Assembly: GCF_023702635.1 (NCBI RefSeq)
Contig: NZ_CP098455.1
Span: 1,984,001 to 2,048,000, forward strand
DNA length: 64,000 bases
Direction: 5' to 3'
Source: Spongiibacter taiwanensis
Lineage (GTDB): Bacteria; Pseudomonadota; Gammaproteobacteria; Pseudomonadales; Spongiibacteraceae
Below, one piece after another: positions 53,880-61,830 of this stretch. Numbering within the stretch: position 1 is the first letter of the stretch; every line of letters begins with the position of its first letter. The notes beneath the pieces were generated by a model, which saw only the letters and a list, made by a program, of their open reading frames with translations, did no database searches and was not told the DNA's origin. The position numbers and the translations under genes are program-made.

Positions 53880-54985
53880 TGTCGTTGTTCAGTACCTGGC
53901 GGTCCCTGCGCGAGCAGGGCATCATGGGGATCAATCAGCGCAACGCCGACTATGTGTTGCGCTACAACTCCCGCCACCTTTACCCGCTGGTAGATGACAA
54001 GATCAAAACCAAGCGCCGGGCCAGTGACGCCGGGATTCATGTGCCGCCCATGTACGGCATCATCGATTCGGAAAAGGGCATCGCCAAGCTTGGCGATATC
54101 GTCAAAGGTCACCGGGATTTTGTGATCAAACCGGCCCAGGGCGCCGGCGGCGACGGCATTATGGTCATCGCCGACCAGTTTGAGGGCTACTACCGCACCA
54201 CCTCCGGCAAGATGCTCAGCGCAGAAGACATTGAGTTTCAGCTGTCCGGCATTTTGTCCGGCATTTACTCCCTGGGCGGTCACCGTGACCGGGCGCTGGT
54301 GGAATACCGGGTCAAACCCGACCCCATCTTCACCGCCATCAGCTATGAAGGTGTGCCCGATATCCGCATTATTGTGCTGCGCGGCTATCCGATTATGGCC
54401 ATGCTGCGCCTGCCCACCCGCCAGTCCGGCGGCAAGGCCAACCTTCACCAGGGCGCCATTGGTGTAGGGGTCGATCTGGCCACCGGCATCACCCTGGACG
54501 GCACCTGGCAGAACAAGAAAATTCAGATTCACCCCGATACCACCAACCCGGTGCGCGGCGTGCAGCTGCCCTTTTGGGATGGGTTTATGAGCCTGGCCAC
54601 CCGCTGCTACGAGCTGACCGGCCTGGGTTACCTGGGTGTAGACATGGTGCTGGACAAAGACCTCGGCCCGCTAATGCTGGAGCTTAACGCCCGGCCCGGC
54701 CTGAGCATTCAGATTGCCAACGACTGCGGTCTGGCACTGCGTTGCGAAAAGGTCGAAAAGGAAATCGCCCGCCTGGCTGCCAAGGGCATTGCCAGACCGT
54801 CACCAGAAAAGCGCATGGCCTTTTGCCAGAAGAACTTCTTTGATCCGCGCTACGCTGCGGTGGCTAGTAGCAGTGCGGCGAGCAACGCCGAGCCGCCTGC
54901 AGCAAGCCAGGCCACAGAGCAGCCCGCGCCGCCACCGACCAGCGATGAGTCAGCGCCAGCGCCGGATCAAAACCCGCCGCAATAA
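53879..54985 (+). CDS. Alpha-L-glutamate ligase-like ATP-grasp protein
   Basis: A 368-residue ATP-grasp enzyme related to RimK. It shows DFVIKPAQGAGGDGIMVI (ATP-binding), EYRVKPDPIF, HQGAIGVGVDLATG and MLELNARPGLSIQIAN (Mg-binding). The last 50 residues are a Ser/Ala/Pro-rich disordered tail. It would ligate an amino acid, perhaps glutamate, to a protein or peptide. Together with the retropepsin and transglutaminase-membrane proteins it suggests a peptide-tagging or envelope-peptide system. The substrate is unknown. Confidence 0.88.
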   Translation: MSLFSTWRSLREQGIMGINQRNADYVLRYNSRHLYPLVDDKIKTKRRASDAGIHVPPMYGIIDSEKGIAKLGDIVKGHRDFVIKPAQGAGGDGIMVIADQFEGYYRTTSGKMLSAEDIEFQLSGILSGIYSLGGHRDRALVEYRVKPDPIFTAISYEGVPDIRIIVLRGYPIMAMLRLPTRQSGGKANLHQGAIGVGVDLATGITLDGTWQNKKIQIHPDTTNPVRGVQLPFWDGFMSLATRCYELTGLGYLGVDMVLDKDLGPLMLELNARPGLSIQIANDCGLALRCEKVEKEIARLAAKGIARPSPEKRMAFCQKNFFDPRYAAVASSSAASNAEPPAASQATEQPAPPPTSDESAPAPDQNPPQ

Positions 54986-55023
54986 CTCGGCGTCTTTGCG
55001 CTTCTTCGCCAATTGCCAGACAT

Positions 55024-55064
55024 AAAAAAACGGCCAGCACCGAGAAGGTACTGGCCGTTTTTTT
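55024..55064. terminator. Bidirectional intrinsic terminator
   Basis: A-tract, CGGCCAG, a 13-bp loop, CTGGCCG, T-tract. It serves both the plus-strand ATP-grasp gene and the minus-strand dsbA-like gene, which converge here. Confidence 0.93.
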
Positions 55065-55081
55065 GAGCGCCTGTTGGCGGC

Positions 55082-55783
55082 TTACTTCATGGCCGCCCGC
55101 TCTTTGGCAATCAGCTCATCAGCCACATCCAGCATGGCGGCCTTGCCGCCCGCCGCCCGGGCGGTGATGCGATATTTACCGTTAATAATCAGCTCAGGCG
55201 TACCGGCAATGCCGTAGGCCCGGGCCCGTGCGTCGGCCTGCGTCACCTGGGCGTTCACGCCGAAAGAGCCAAAGGTGCTTTTGAAGGCTTCAGGATCCAC
55301 ACCCGCGTGATCGACAAACAAGGTTTCAATCGCTTCAGCGCTGTCGAGACGATTCTTTTGCAGGTTAATGGCATCAAAGATCGGCTGGTGAACCTTCTCG
55401 AGTACCCCCATCGCCTTGGCGGTGTAGAAAGCCCGCGCATGCAGCACCATCAGGTCGTTCCACATGGCCGGTGAATGACGGAAGGACACGTCTTCAGGCA
55501 GCTTGTTGGCCCAGGCCATCAGCATCGGCTCAAAGTCAAAGCAATGACTACAGCCATACCAGAACACCTCAGTCACTTCGATTTTGCCAGGAGCATCGGT
55601 GCGCACCGGCTGGGCGATGCGAATAAACCCTTCACCTTCCCGGGCGGTGGTCGGCTGGGGCGCCGCCGCAGTCTGGGTGCTGGTTTCCGTTTTGGCCGGT
55701 GCAGGTGCGTCGGCGCTCTTGCTGCAAGCGGCGATCATCACAATGGCCAGGGTGGCCAGCAGAGTACTAAAGATGCGTTTCAT
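55082..55783 (-). CDS. DsbA-like thiol:disulfide oxidoreductase, lipoprotein form
   Basis: A 233-residue protein that introduces disulfides into exported proteins. The active site is FWYGCSHCFDF, with CSHC in place of the classical CPHC, and the cis-Pro loop is GIAGTPELI. The signal ends VMIAAC, a good lipobox, so it may be membrane-anchored. A Thr/Pro/Ala linker follows. GAGGAC lies before the ATG at 55783. It is next to cytochrome c4 and c5 genes, a common gammaproteobacterial order. Confidence 0.9.
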   Translation of the reverse strand: MKRIFSTLLATLAIVMIAACSKSADAPAPAKTETSTQTAAAPQPTTAREGEGFIRIAQPVRTDAPGKIEVTEVFWYGCSHCFDFEPMLMAWANKLPEDVSFRHSPAMWNDLMVLHARAFYTAKAMGVLEKVHQPIFDAINLQKNRLDSAEAIETLFVDHAGVDPEAFKSTFGSFGVNAQVTQADARARAYGIAGTPELIINGKYRITARAAGGKAAMLDVADELIAKERAAMK

Positions 55784-55894
55784 TGTTTTGTCCTCGTCAT
55801 CCAACTCGATAGTCAGGGCTTTGAGACCCGATAACGGCCGGGTGGTTTCGCCGCCGCTGACTATCCCTGTTCAATCACTGTCATCTATCGCAAT

Positions 55895-55922
55895 AAAAAA
55901 GGCGGCCGTAGCCGCCTTTTTG
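55895..55922 (-). terminator. Intrinsic terminator after cytochrome c4
   Basis: GGCGGC-CGTA-GCCGCC flanked by A and T tracts, so it can work on both strands. It lies just behind the cytochrome c4 stop on the minus strand. Confidence 0.92.
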
Positions 55923-55933
55923 GTTAGCCCCGA

Positions 55934-56560
55934 TTACTTATGCAGGCCTTGGATAAAGCTCGCTACCGCTTCGATTTCAGAATCGCTCATTTCGAAAGCG
56001 ATGGTGCGCATCATCTTGCCTTCGCCGTCGTTGCTGCGACCTTCACGGCCATCCGCTGCCGCCCGGAAGGCTTTCAGCTGGGCAACGGTGTACTCGGCAT
56101 ACTGACCCGCCAACGCCGGGAAGCCCGCCGCCGCCATGCCTTGACCAGTGGGCGAGTGACAGCCAGAACAGGCGGGAATACCGCGCTCGGCGATACCACC
56201 ACGGTAAATGGCAGCGCCTTTTTCAGCCAGCTTGGGATCAGCCTGACCCGTGCTGCCTTGCTTGGACGCGTAGTAAGCGGCGATGTCGGCAATGTCCTGC
56301 TCAGACAGGTTATCGACCTGGCCAGCCATCATCGGCACCGGACGGGCACCGGATTTAATGTCTTCGATCTGCTTGATCAGGTAGCGCTCGCCCTGGCCCG
56401 CCAGTTTGGGGAAGGTGGGAGCGGGGCTGTTGCCATCAGCGCCGTGGCAAGCAGCGCAGGAGGCGGTTTTTGCCTTCCCTGCGGCGGCATCGCCTTCCAC
56501 TGCCACTGCAGCAGAAGTGCACAGCAGAGAGGCCAAAATAACTACCAGAGATTTTTTCAT
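55934..56560 (-). CDS. Diheme cytochrome c4
   Basis: A 208-residue periplasmic electron carrier with a signal peptide (ends SAAVAV). Two heme sites are present: CAACHGADGNSPAP and CSGCHSPTGQGMAAAG. Axial methionines lie in PVPMMAGQ and GKMMRTIA. It passes electrons between the bc1 complex and terminal oxidases. Normal length. 46 bp behind cytochrome c5. Confidence 0.95.
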   Translation of the reverse strand: MKKSLVVILASLLCTSAAVAVEGDAAAGKAKTASCAACHGADGNSPAPTFPKLAGQGERYLIKQIEDIKSGARPVPMMAGQVDNLSEQDIADIAAYYASKQGSTGQADPKLAEKGAAIYRGGIAERGIPACSGCHSPTGQGMAAAGFPALAGQYAEYTVAQLKAFRAAADGREGRSNDGEGKMMRTIAFEMSDSEIEAVASFIQGLHK

Positions 56561-56606
56561 TGTCCCTTACTCTTTCTAATAAGTGGAATCCAGGTGCAGC
56601 CCGCCC

Positions 56607-56906
56607 TTACTGGGGCGCAGCCATCAATTCGATCAGAGCCTTGTACTCGGCATCGCTACAGTCAAAGCACAAACCCTTGGGTGGCATGGTGTTGAAACCA
56701 TCCTTCACATGGGTGACCAGGGTTTCCATGCCCTTTTCCATACGCGGCGCCCACTGATCAACGGCACCGGTTTTTGGCGCGCCATTGGCACCAAAAGCAT
56801 GGCAGGCATAACAGCTTTTCTTGTACAACGCTTGGATATCGCGATCTTGAGCCGACACAGCAGAGACGGCGGCCACGGCAAGGACTGCCAACAGAACTTT
56901 CTTCAC
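56607..56906 (-). CDS. Cytochrome c5
   Basis: A 99-residue periplasmic monoheme cytochrome with a signal peptide (ends VSAQD). Heme binds at CYACH; the axial Met is in NTMPPKGLCFDCSD, which also holds the disulfide cysteines typical of c5. Same strand as c4, likely one transcript. About 150 bp separate it from divergent engB. Confidence 0.94.
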   Translation of the reverse strand: MKKVLLAVLAVAAVSAVSAQDRDIQALYKKSCYACHAFGANGAPKTGAVDQWAPRMEKGMETLVTHVKDGFNTMPPKGLCFDCSDAEYKALIELMAAPQ

Positions 56907-57059
56907 CTTTTCCCCCTATTGTCGGGCCTCAGCGATTGCGGATGACCCCATCTAAAAACTGCGGCATTATACACAACTAGTTACGGGGAGGGCCATTCCC
57001 ACACCCGCTACAGGGGCATTAAATCCCCCCTCAACGCCCTATTAAACAGCGATTTCCTG

Positions 57060-57725
57060 ATGTCTTCAGCCCCCAGTATTAATTACCGCCGCGCCACCTA
57101 CCTGAAAAGCGCCCCCTCGCTCAGCCAATGCCCCGCCGACAGCGGTGCCGAAGTGGCCTTTGCCGGGCGCTCCAACGCCGGCAAATCCAGCGCCATCAAC
57201 CGTCTCACCGGCAACGGCAAACTGGCCCGCACCAGTAAAACCCCGGGCCGCACCCAACTGATCAACTTCTTTACCCTCGACGAAGCAGGCCATCAGCGGC
57301 TGGTGGATTTGCCGGGCTACGGCTTTGCCAAGGTGCCCCTGGCGGTAAAGAAGGAGTGGGAGAAAAACCTCGAGTCTTACCTGCAGCACCGCCAAGCGCT
57401 CACCGGGCTGGTATTGCTGATGGATGTGCGCCACCCGCTTACCGAATTCGACACCACCATGCTCAACTGGGCGGCCCAGAGCAGCATGCCCGTGCGCATC
57501 CTGCTCACTAAAGCCGACAAGCTCAAGCGCGGCCCGGCCAAAAGCACTCTGCTGGCAGTCCGCAAGCAACTGCAGGTGTACGGTGGGTTGGTATCGGCCC
57601 AGCTGTTTTCGGCCACCAGTGGCGAAGGCCTGGAAGACTTGATAGAACAGCTCGATATTTGGCTAAGCCTGGAAGGCGGCATTGACGGCGACGAGCCAGT
57701 AGACGAAATCACGCCTGCAGAATAA
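57060..57725 (+). CDS. engB: Ribosome biogenesis GTP-binding protein YihA/YsxC
   Basis: A 221-residue essential GTPase needed for 50S assembly. G-motifs are intact: GRSNAGKSS (G1), KTPGRTQ (G2), DLPGYG (G3), TKADK (G4) and SATSGEG (G5). The acidic C-terminal tail is somewhat longer than usual. Core-genome marker; its place beside cytochrome c4/c5 is conserved in related bacteria. Confidence 0.97.
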   Translation: MSSAPSINYRRATYLKSAPSLSQCPADSGAEVAFAGRSNAGKSSAINRLTGNGKLARTSKTPGRTQLINFFTLDEAGHQRLVDLPGYGFAKVPLAVKKEWEKNLESYLQHRQALTGLVLLMDVRHPLTEFDTTMLNWAAQSSMPVRILLTKADKLKRGPAKSTLLAVRKQLQVYGGLVSAQLFSATSGEGLEDLIEQLDIWLSLEGGIDGDEPVDEITPAE

Positions 57726-57761
57726 GGGCGCGCTACTAAAAGCGTACAAACACTGGCCCCT

Positions 57762-58582
57762 GGCTCGGAGCCTGCCCCAGACTATGATCCGAGGGCCGGG
57801 GTGACGAACTCAGCAAATCTATTCAGGGCGCCGAGCCCAGAGGCCGGCAGGACCAGATCCGCCTTAACCAGGGTCCAGCCTACCCAGCGGGAGCAGGCGC
57901 CGACCACAACCCTCCAACACCCAATCCGCTCCCGTCATTCCGGGCGCGCTTTTTTGCAAGCCGGACTCCAGAGCCACTGCAACTCATACTCCGGGTCATT
58001 GCCTGGACCCCGGCTCGGGGGCCGGGGCGACGAACTCAGCAAAACCATTCAGGGCGTACAGCCCAGAAGCCGACAGGATCAGCTCCGTCCTGGCCAAGGC
58101 CCACCAACCCTGCAGGAGCGGGTGCCGACCGCGACTCTCCAACACCCAATCCGCTCCCGTCATTCCGGACGCGCTTTTTTGCAAGCCGGAATCCAGAGCC
58201 ACTGCAACTCATACTCCGGGTCATTGCCTGGACCCCGGCTCGGGGGCCGGGGTGACGAACTCAGCAAAACCATTCAGGGCGTACAGCCCAGAAGCCGACA
58301 GGATCAGCTCCGCCCTGGCCAAGGCCCACCAACCCTGCAGGAGCGGGTGCCGACCGCGACTCTCCAACACCCAATCCGCTCCCGTCATTCCGGACGCGCT
58401 TTTTGCGAGCCGGAATCCACAGCAAACATCAGTACAGAATTTGCCGGGGCGAGCCCTAATTTACGAAAGCCTGGAATATCGTCATGCCCGCGAACGCGGG
58501 TATCCCGTATGTTGCTAACGTAGTGGGCCTATGGATGCCGGCTCGGGGCCAGCCCCGGACTATGATCAGGGGCCGGGGCCAC
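57762..58582. repeat. Tandem repeat array, about 225-bp unit, with dispersed-repeat segments
   Basis: The sequence GACGAACTCAGCAAA recurs at 57803, 58029 and 58254, giving periods of 226 and 225 bp. The second and third units are nearly identical; the first is diverged, and a truncated end follows. Each unit contains CCGTCATTCCGG..CGCGCTTTTTTG and GCCGGAATCCAGAG, the look of dispersed intergenic repeats of proteobacteria. Related flanking motifs (GACTATGATC...GGCCGGGG) bracket the array. An open frame runs through but is an artefact of the repeats. About 880 bp here hold no gene. Confidence 0.85.
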
Positions 58583-58602
58583 ATAATGTGGCAGAGGGCA
58601 CG

Positions 58603-59898
58603 CTACCAGCTCAGCCGCAGCGTTTTCTGCACATGGCGGCGCAGTTTTTTGGGAATCTCCAGGGCCTTGGCTTCCTGCTTCCAGTCGGCAAAGGCATCCA
58701 GGGTCTGCTGCAAAATCAGCTTCTCCCGGCCTCTAGGCAGCCCTGCATACTCGGCAATGCCGCGCAGATCGGCCAGGGTAAAGTCAGTAACCTTGCCATT
58801 CACACTGAGCTGGTGGTGGCGGGTAAAGTCGCTGCCCTCGGCGTGGCAGAGGTCGTAGGCGGGGCTGAGGGACCACTGGCCGCGACGGTCCATCATAAAG
58901 CTGATGTTCTTCACGTGGTCATCCTGGTTGCAGGCCACCAGATTAAAGATGATGCGCCGCACCTGTTCTTCCAGCTGGTCTTTGCCCATGCCCAATCGCT
59001 TCATATCCAGCAGCACCTGCTCGTAGGAATAGGCACCGGACTCGTAATAATCGGCGTGGGCGATGGCACCATAGGTCTGCATAAAATGCTTGGCACCATT
59101 CTCGCCCCGGTCAAAGCGGCGGGTCATAAAGTGGTGGCGACCATTTTCGCTGAACAGGCGAGATTCCATCATCTTGATGCCGCAGCGCTGGGCGACCTGG
59201 GCGTAGCTGTATTCCAGCAGGCCGTAACCGGCGGGGTCGGCAATGCCCCAGTCGCCGCTGAATCTGACCCCGTCAAACTTGATCAGCCAGTGCTGAAAGC
59301 CCGCCGGTAAATCCAACTGGCCAGAGCGCACCTCGCCGCTGACGGGGTTGTAGGCAATCACCGCCTTGGCCCGTGCGCCACCGGCCGAGGTGCCCACGCT
59401 GAGAATATCCAGCAAGTCGTCGCTGGCCATATCACTGCTCAGGTGGGCATCCAGCGCCTCCTTGTCGGCAAAGGCCAGGGCCGCCAGCTCCACCAGTTGT
59501 TCCATTTCCAGTTTCTGATCCGGCGCGGCCTTGATCGGTGTGGAGGGAAAATACTCCAGCGCCCCCATGGCCCGCTGGCCGACATAGCAGAGCCGGTCTA
59601 CGACATTAAAGTCGGCCTCGCTGCGGCCCGTTTTGGCCAGCCAGATATTGATCAAGCGGTGACCGTATTTGTCCGGCAGGCTGTCGGCCAGCAGGCCCGG
59701 CAAGCCGTAAAAGGTGCGGGGATGAAGGTGGCGAAACTGATAGATTTGCCCGGCTTTGGCCGGCATATGCAGGGGCGCCAACTCGATACCGGCATTGGCA
59801 AAGTCCGGGTCGTACTCAAAACGGGCATGGGTCTCGCCGGGCTCCATGGCGACATAACCAATGGTGGTACCCCAGAGACGAACTTCGGCCTGGCTCAT
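58603..59898 (-). CDS. hipA: HipA-family serine/threonine kinase toxin
   Basis: A 431-residue kinase toxin. It shows an N-terminal HipA_N-type domain (GLPGLLADSLPDKYGHRLI), the Gly-rich loop VGTSAGGARAKAV, the phosphate-site FDR in RRFDRGENG, NLVACNQDDHVKNISF (catalytic Asp and Asn) and LSPAYDLCH (metal Asp). All catalytic elements appear intact. Such kinases inactivate glutamyl-tRNA synthetase or similar targets and cause persistence. The partner antitoxin gene lies 36 bp upstream. Confidence 0.92.
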   Translation of the reverse strand: MSQAEVRLWGTTIGYVAMEPGETHARFEYDPDFANAGIELAPLHMPAKAGQIYQFRHLHPRTFYGLPGLLADSLPDKYGHRLINIWLAKTGRSEADFNVVDRLCYVGQRAMGALEYFPSTPIKAAPDQKLEMEQLVELAALAFADKEALDAHLSSDMASDDLLDILSVGTSAGGARAKAVIAYNPVSGEVRSGQLDLPAGFQHWLIKFDGVRFSGDWGIADPAGYGLLEYSYAQVAQRCGIKMMESRLFSENGRHHFMTRRFDRGENGAKHFMQTYGAIAHADYYESGAYSYEQVLLDMKRLGMGKDQLEEQVRRIIFNLVACNQDDHVKNISFMMDRRGQWSLSPAYDLCHAEGSDFTRHHQLSVNGKVTDFTLADLRGIAEYAGLPRGREKLILQQTLDAFADWKQEAKALEIPKKLRRHVQKTLRLSW

Positions 59899-59934
59899 GG
59901 CTTTGCTATCTCGCTCATGGCTGTTTTACCTCGC

Positions 59935-60330
59935 TCAAGGCTGCTTGTCCGCCGGCTTGTCGGTTAACGGCTCCGCCACCAGACCATCACCCCAGCGAAA
60001 GCCCTCGGCAGCGCCCGGCTCGACCTCAGCACCGCTGCGGCGACGTTTTGCGCTTCCTGCTTTGCCCTGCACCGCCAGCCGGGGCGACTTCAACTCGGTG
60101 GGCAGCAAGGTATCCAGGGATTCACTTTCCCCCAGCGCCGCGAGCACCTTGATCCAGGAGCTGAAATGCGCATCCAGCCCGCCTTCCATCCGCCGCAGGG
60201 TGGCCACACCAATGCCGGCTGCCTCCGCCAGTTCCTCCTGGCGAAAGCCCTTGTTCTTGCGCTGTCTGGCCAAGCGCTGACCGAATTCTTCCAGCGCCGT
60301 GGCATGGGGGGTGAGATGGGTAATTTTCAT
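59935..60330 (-). CDS. hipB: HipB-like XRE antitoxin
   Basis: A 131-residue protein whose N-terminal 65 residues are an XRE helix-turn-helix (FGQRLARQRKNKGFRQEEL, IGVATLRRMEGG). The C-terminal 50 residues are basic, then Pro/Gly-rich, probably the HipA-binding or degradation tail. The ATG at 60330 is favoured; a GTG at 60360 would add ten residues. It should repress its own operon through the palindromes just upstream. Confidence 0.88.
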   Translation of the reverse strand: MKITHLTPHATALEEFGQRLARQRKNKGFRQEELAEAAGIGVATLRRMEGGLDAHFSSWIKVLAALGESESLDTLLPTELKSPRLAVQGKAGSAKRRRSGAEVEPGAAEGFRWGDGLVAEPLTDKPADKQP

Positions 60331-60460
60331 ATCATTAATGAGCGAAAACAGGATTTCCACTCAATTTTATATCACTAGTGATGGTTTTTTACTAGCGCCG
60401 ATTAACTATCATAAGTGATAGCTATTGGCGATTATCAGCATAAATATATCAATAATGATT
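60330..60460. promoter_or_regulatory. Array of TATCA-N4-TGATA operator-like palindromes upstream of hipBA
   Basis: Four similar palindromes: 60330-60342 (TATCATTAATGAG, right arm weak), 60370-60382 (TATCACTAGTGAT), 60407-60420 (TATCATAAGTGATA) and 60447-60460 (TATCAATAATGATT). They are spaced 37-40 bp apart, near four helical turns, so bound dimers would face one side. They lie in and before the hipB start, as expected for autoregulation by HipB. The region is also unusually AT-rich. Confidence 0.7.
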
Positions 60461-60477
60461 GATTTATATGACAACCC

Positions 60478-61206
60478 TTAAGAACCCGCCACCCGAGCCG
60501 CAACCCGGTGAGCAAAGTTCTTGAGCACCTGCGTGGCGGCAGGCGTTTCTGTAACCGACGCCAGTAGCGCGGATACATCCAAGCCCTCAGCCTCCAGCCG
60601 CTCGCGCTGCTGCTCAATGTAGGAGCGCATAATCGAGGCGGTGTATTCCGGGTGGAACTGCACCCCATAGGCCCAACCGCCAATGCGATAGGCGTGATTG
60701 GGCTCAAAGGCGTTGGCCGCCAGGCGGGTGGCGTTTTCGGGCAGGGTCATTACCGTTTGCCGATGGGTGACCTGGGCAGGGAAAGCGGGCGGCAAGGACT
60801 GAAACAGCGGATCATCGTCACAGGCTGGTTGCAGGTTAATACCCACCGTACCGATCTCGATACCGCCCGGATGATTATCCACCTGCCCACCCGCCGCCTT
60901 GGCCAGCACTTGATGGCCGTAGCAAATACCCAGTATCGGCGTGTTGGCAGCAAGCAGCGACTGCAACCAGCCCTCCAGCCGGACACTCCAGGGCAGATTA
61001 TCGGTGACCATGGAATGAGAGCCGGTAATCACCGCCGCCGCACAGGTCTTGATGGCGGGGAGGGGCTCGCCATGTTCGGCATCCACCACCACAGGGTCCC
61101 AACCTGCTTCCCGCAGCACGGCGCCGGTCCAGTTATCGAAATCGCCATATTGCCGGGCGGTGGCGGCAAAGGTGGTGCCGACTTTGATGATGTAGAGCTT
61201 GGTCAT
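60478..61206 (-). CDS. Class I glutamine amidotransferase
   Basis: A 242-residue amidotransferase. The nucleophile is in PILGICYGHQVLAKAAGG, the His-Glu pair in GVQFHPEYTASI, and the oxyanion region in VITGSHSMV. No synthetase domain is fused, so it is of the stand-alone GuaA-like type that may hydrolyse gamma-glutamyl compounds. Substrate unknown. It lies 26 bp behind the VOC gene on the same strand. Confidence 0.88.
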   Translation of the reverse strand: MTKLYIIKVGTTFAATARQYGDFDNWTGAVLREAGWDPVVVDAEHGEPLPAIKTCAAAVITGSHSMVTDNLPWSVRLEGWLQSLLAANTPILGICYGHQVLAKAAGGQVDNHPGGIEIGTVGINLQPACDDDPLFQSLPPAFPAQVTHRQTVMTLPENATRLAANAFEPNHAYRIGGWAYGVQFHPEYTASIMRSYIEQQRERLEAEGLDVSALLASVTETPAATQVLKNFAHRVAARVAGS

Positions 61207-61231
61207 GGAGGGTCTTCGCAGGGAGGGTTGC

Positions 61232-61588
61232 TTACTGGTGAAAGATCACCAGATTACCATCCGGATCGAGCACGCCAAACTCCTTTGCGCCCCAGGGCTT
61301 TTCCGCCAGGGGCGCATTGGGGTGAACAACGCCCAGGTCAGAGCAGGACTGATACAAGGCCTCAATTCCCTGAACCCCAATACGGCAACTGGTCGCCCTG
61401 GCAATGGCCGGGTCTTGGCAGGCCCAGAAGTGCAGGGCGATCTGATCCCGCTGAACGATGCCATAGATGCCTGCCTCGGCGTAGATACGAGTAAAGCCGA
61501 GATTGTCGCAGTAGAAAGCGACGGATTTCTCAATATCCAGAGAAGCAAGAACCGGGGCGGCTGAAACTAGCTGAACTTCCGTTGGCAT
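61232..61588 (-). CDS. VOC-family protein (bleomycin-resistance/glyoxalase-like)
   Basis: A 118-residue VOC protein. It has PVLASLDIEKSVAFYCDNLGF near the start, the FWACQDP segment and the ending FGVLDPDGNLVIF with a glutamate/acidic metal-ligand region. Either a small binding protein or a lyase/dioxygenase. Upstream sequence from 61600 is where GC content drops toward the dGTPase operon. Confidence 0.87.
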   Translation of the reverse strand: MPTEVQLVSAAPVLASLDIEKSVAFYCDNLGFTRIYAEAGIYGIVQRDQIALHFWACQDPAIARATSCRIGVQGIEALYQSCSDLGVVHPNAPLAEKPWGAKEFGVLDPDGNLVIFHQ

Positions 61589-61830
61589 GGCTTGAATCCG
61601 ATAATGGGTACAAGACCTTCTAGCGCCTTGACCTCAATGTCAAATGTGAGACCTGCCCCAGCCCACATAAAATGAAATGCATCAACATCCAAATATCGAC
61701 ACAAAAGTGCCATTAAACATTCCGTGAATCCCGCAGACCAGTTATCATCTTTTTACACCCCTCACGACTGACAAAATTCGCCGAAAGGCCAAACCCCATA
61801 TTTATCATATAGTTAAGAGGCAGGCACTCT

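Noticed and set aside
57801-58523. 240-codon open frame through the tandem repeats
   Set aside because: Its internal protein repeats merely mirror the 225-bp DNA repeats, and the unit resembles dispersed non-coding repeats.
58531-59310. 259-codon plus-strand open frame
   Set aside because: Antisense to hipA, which has all kinase motifs.
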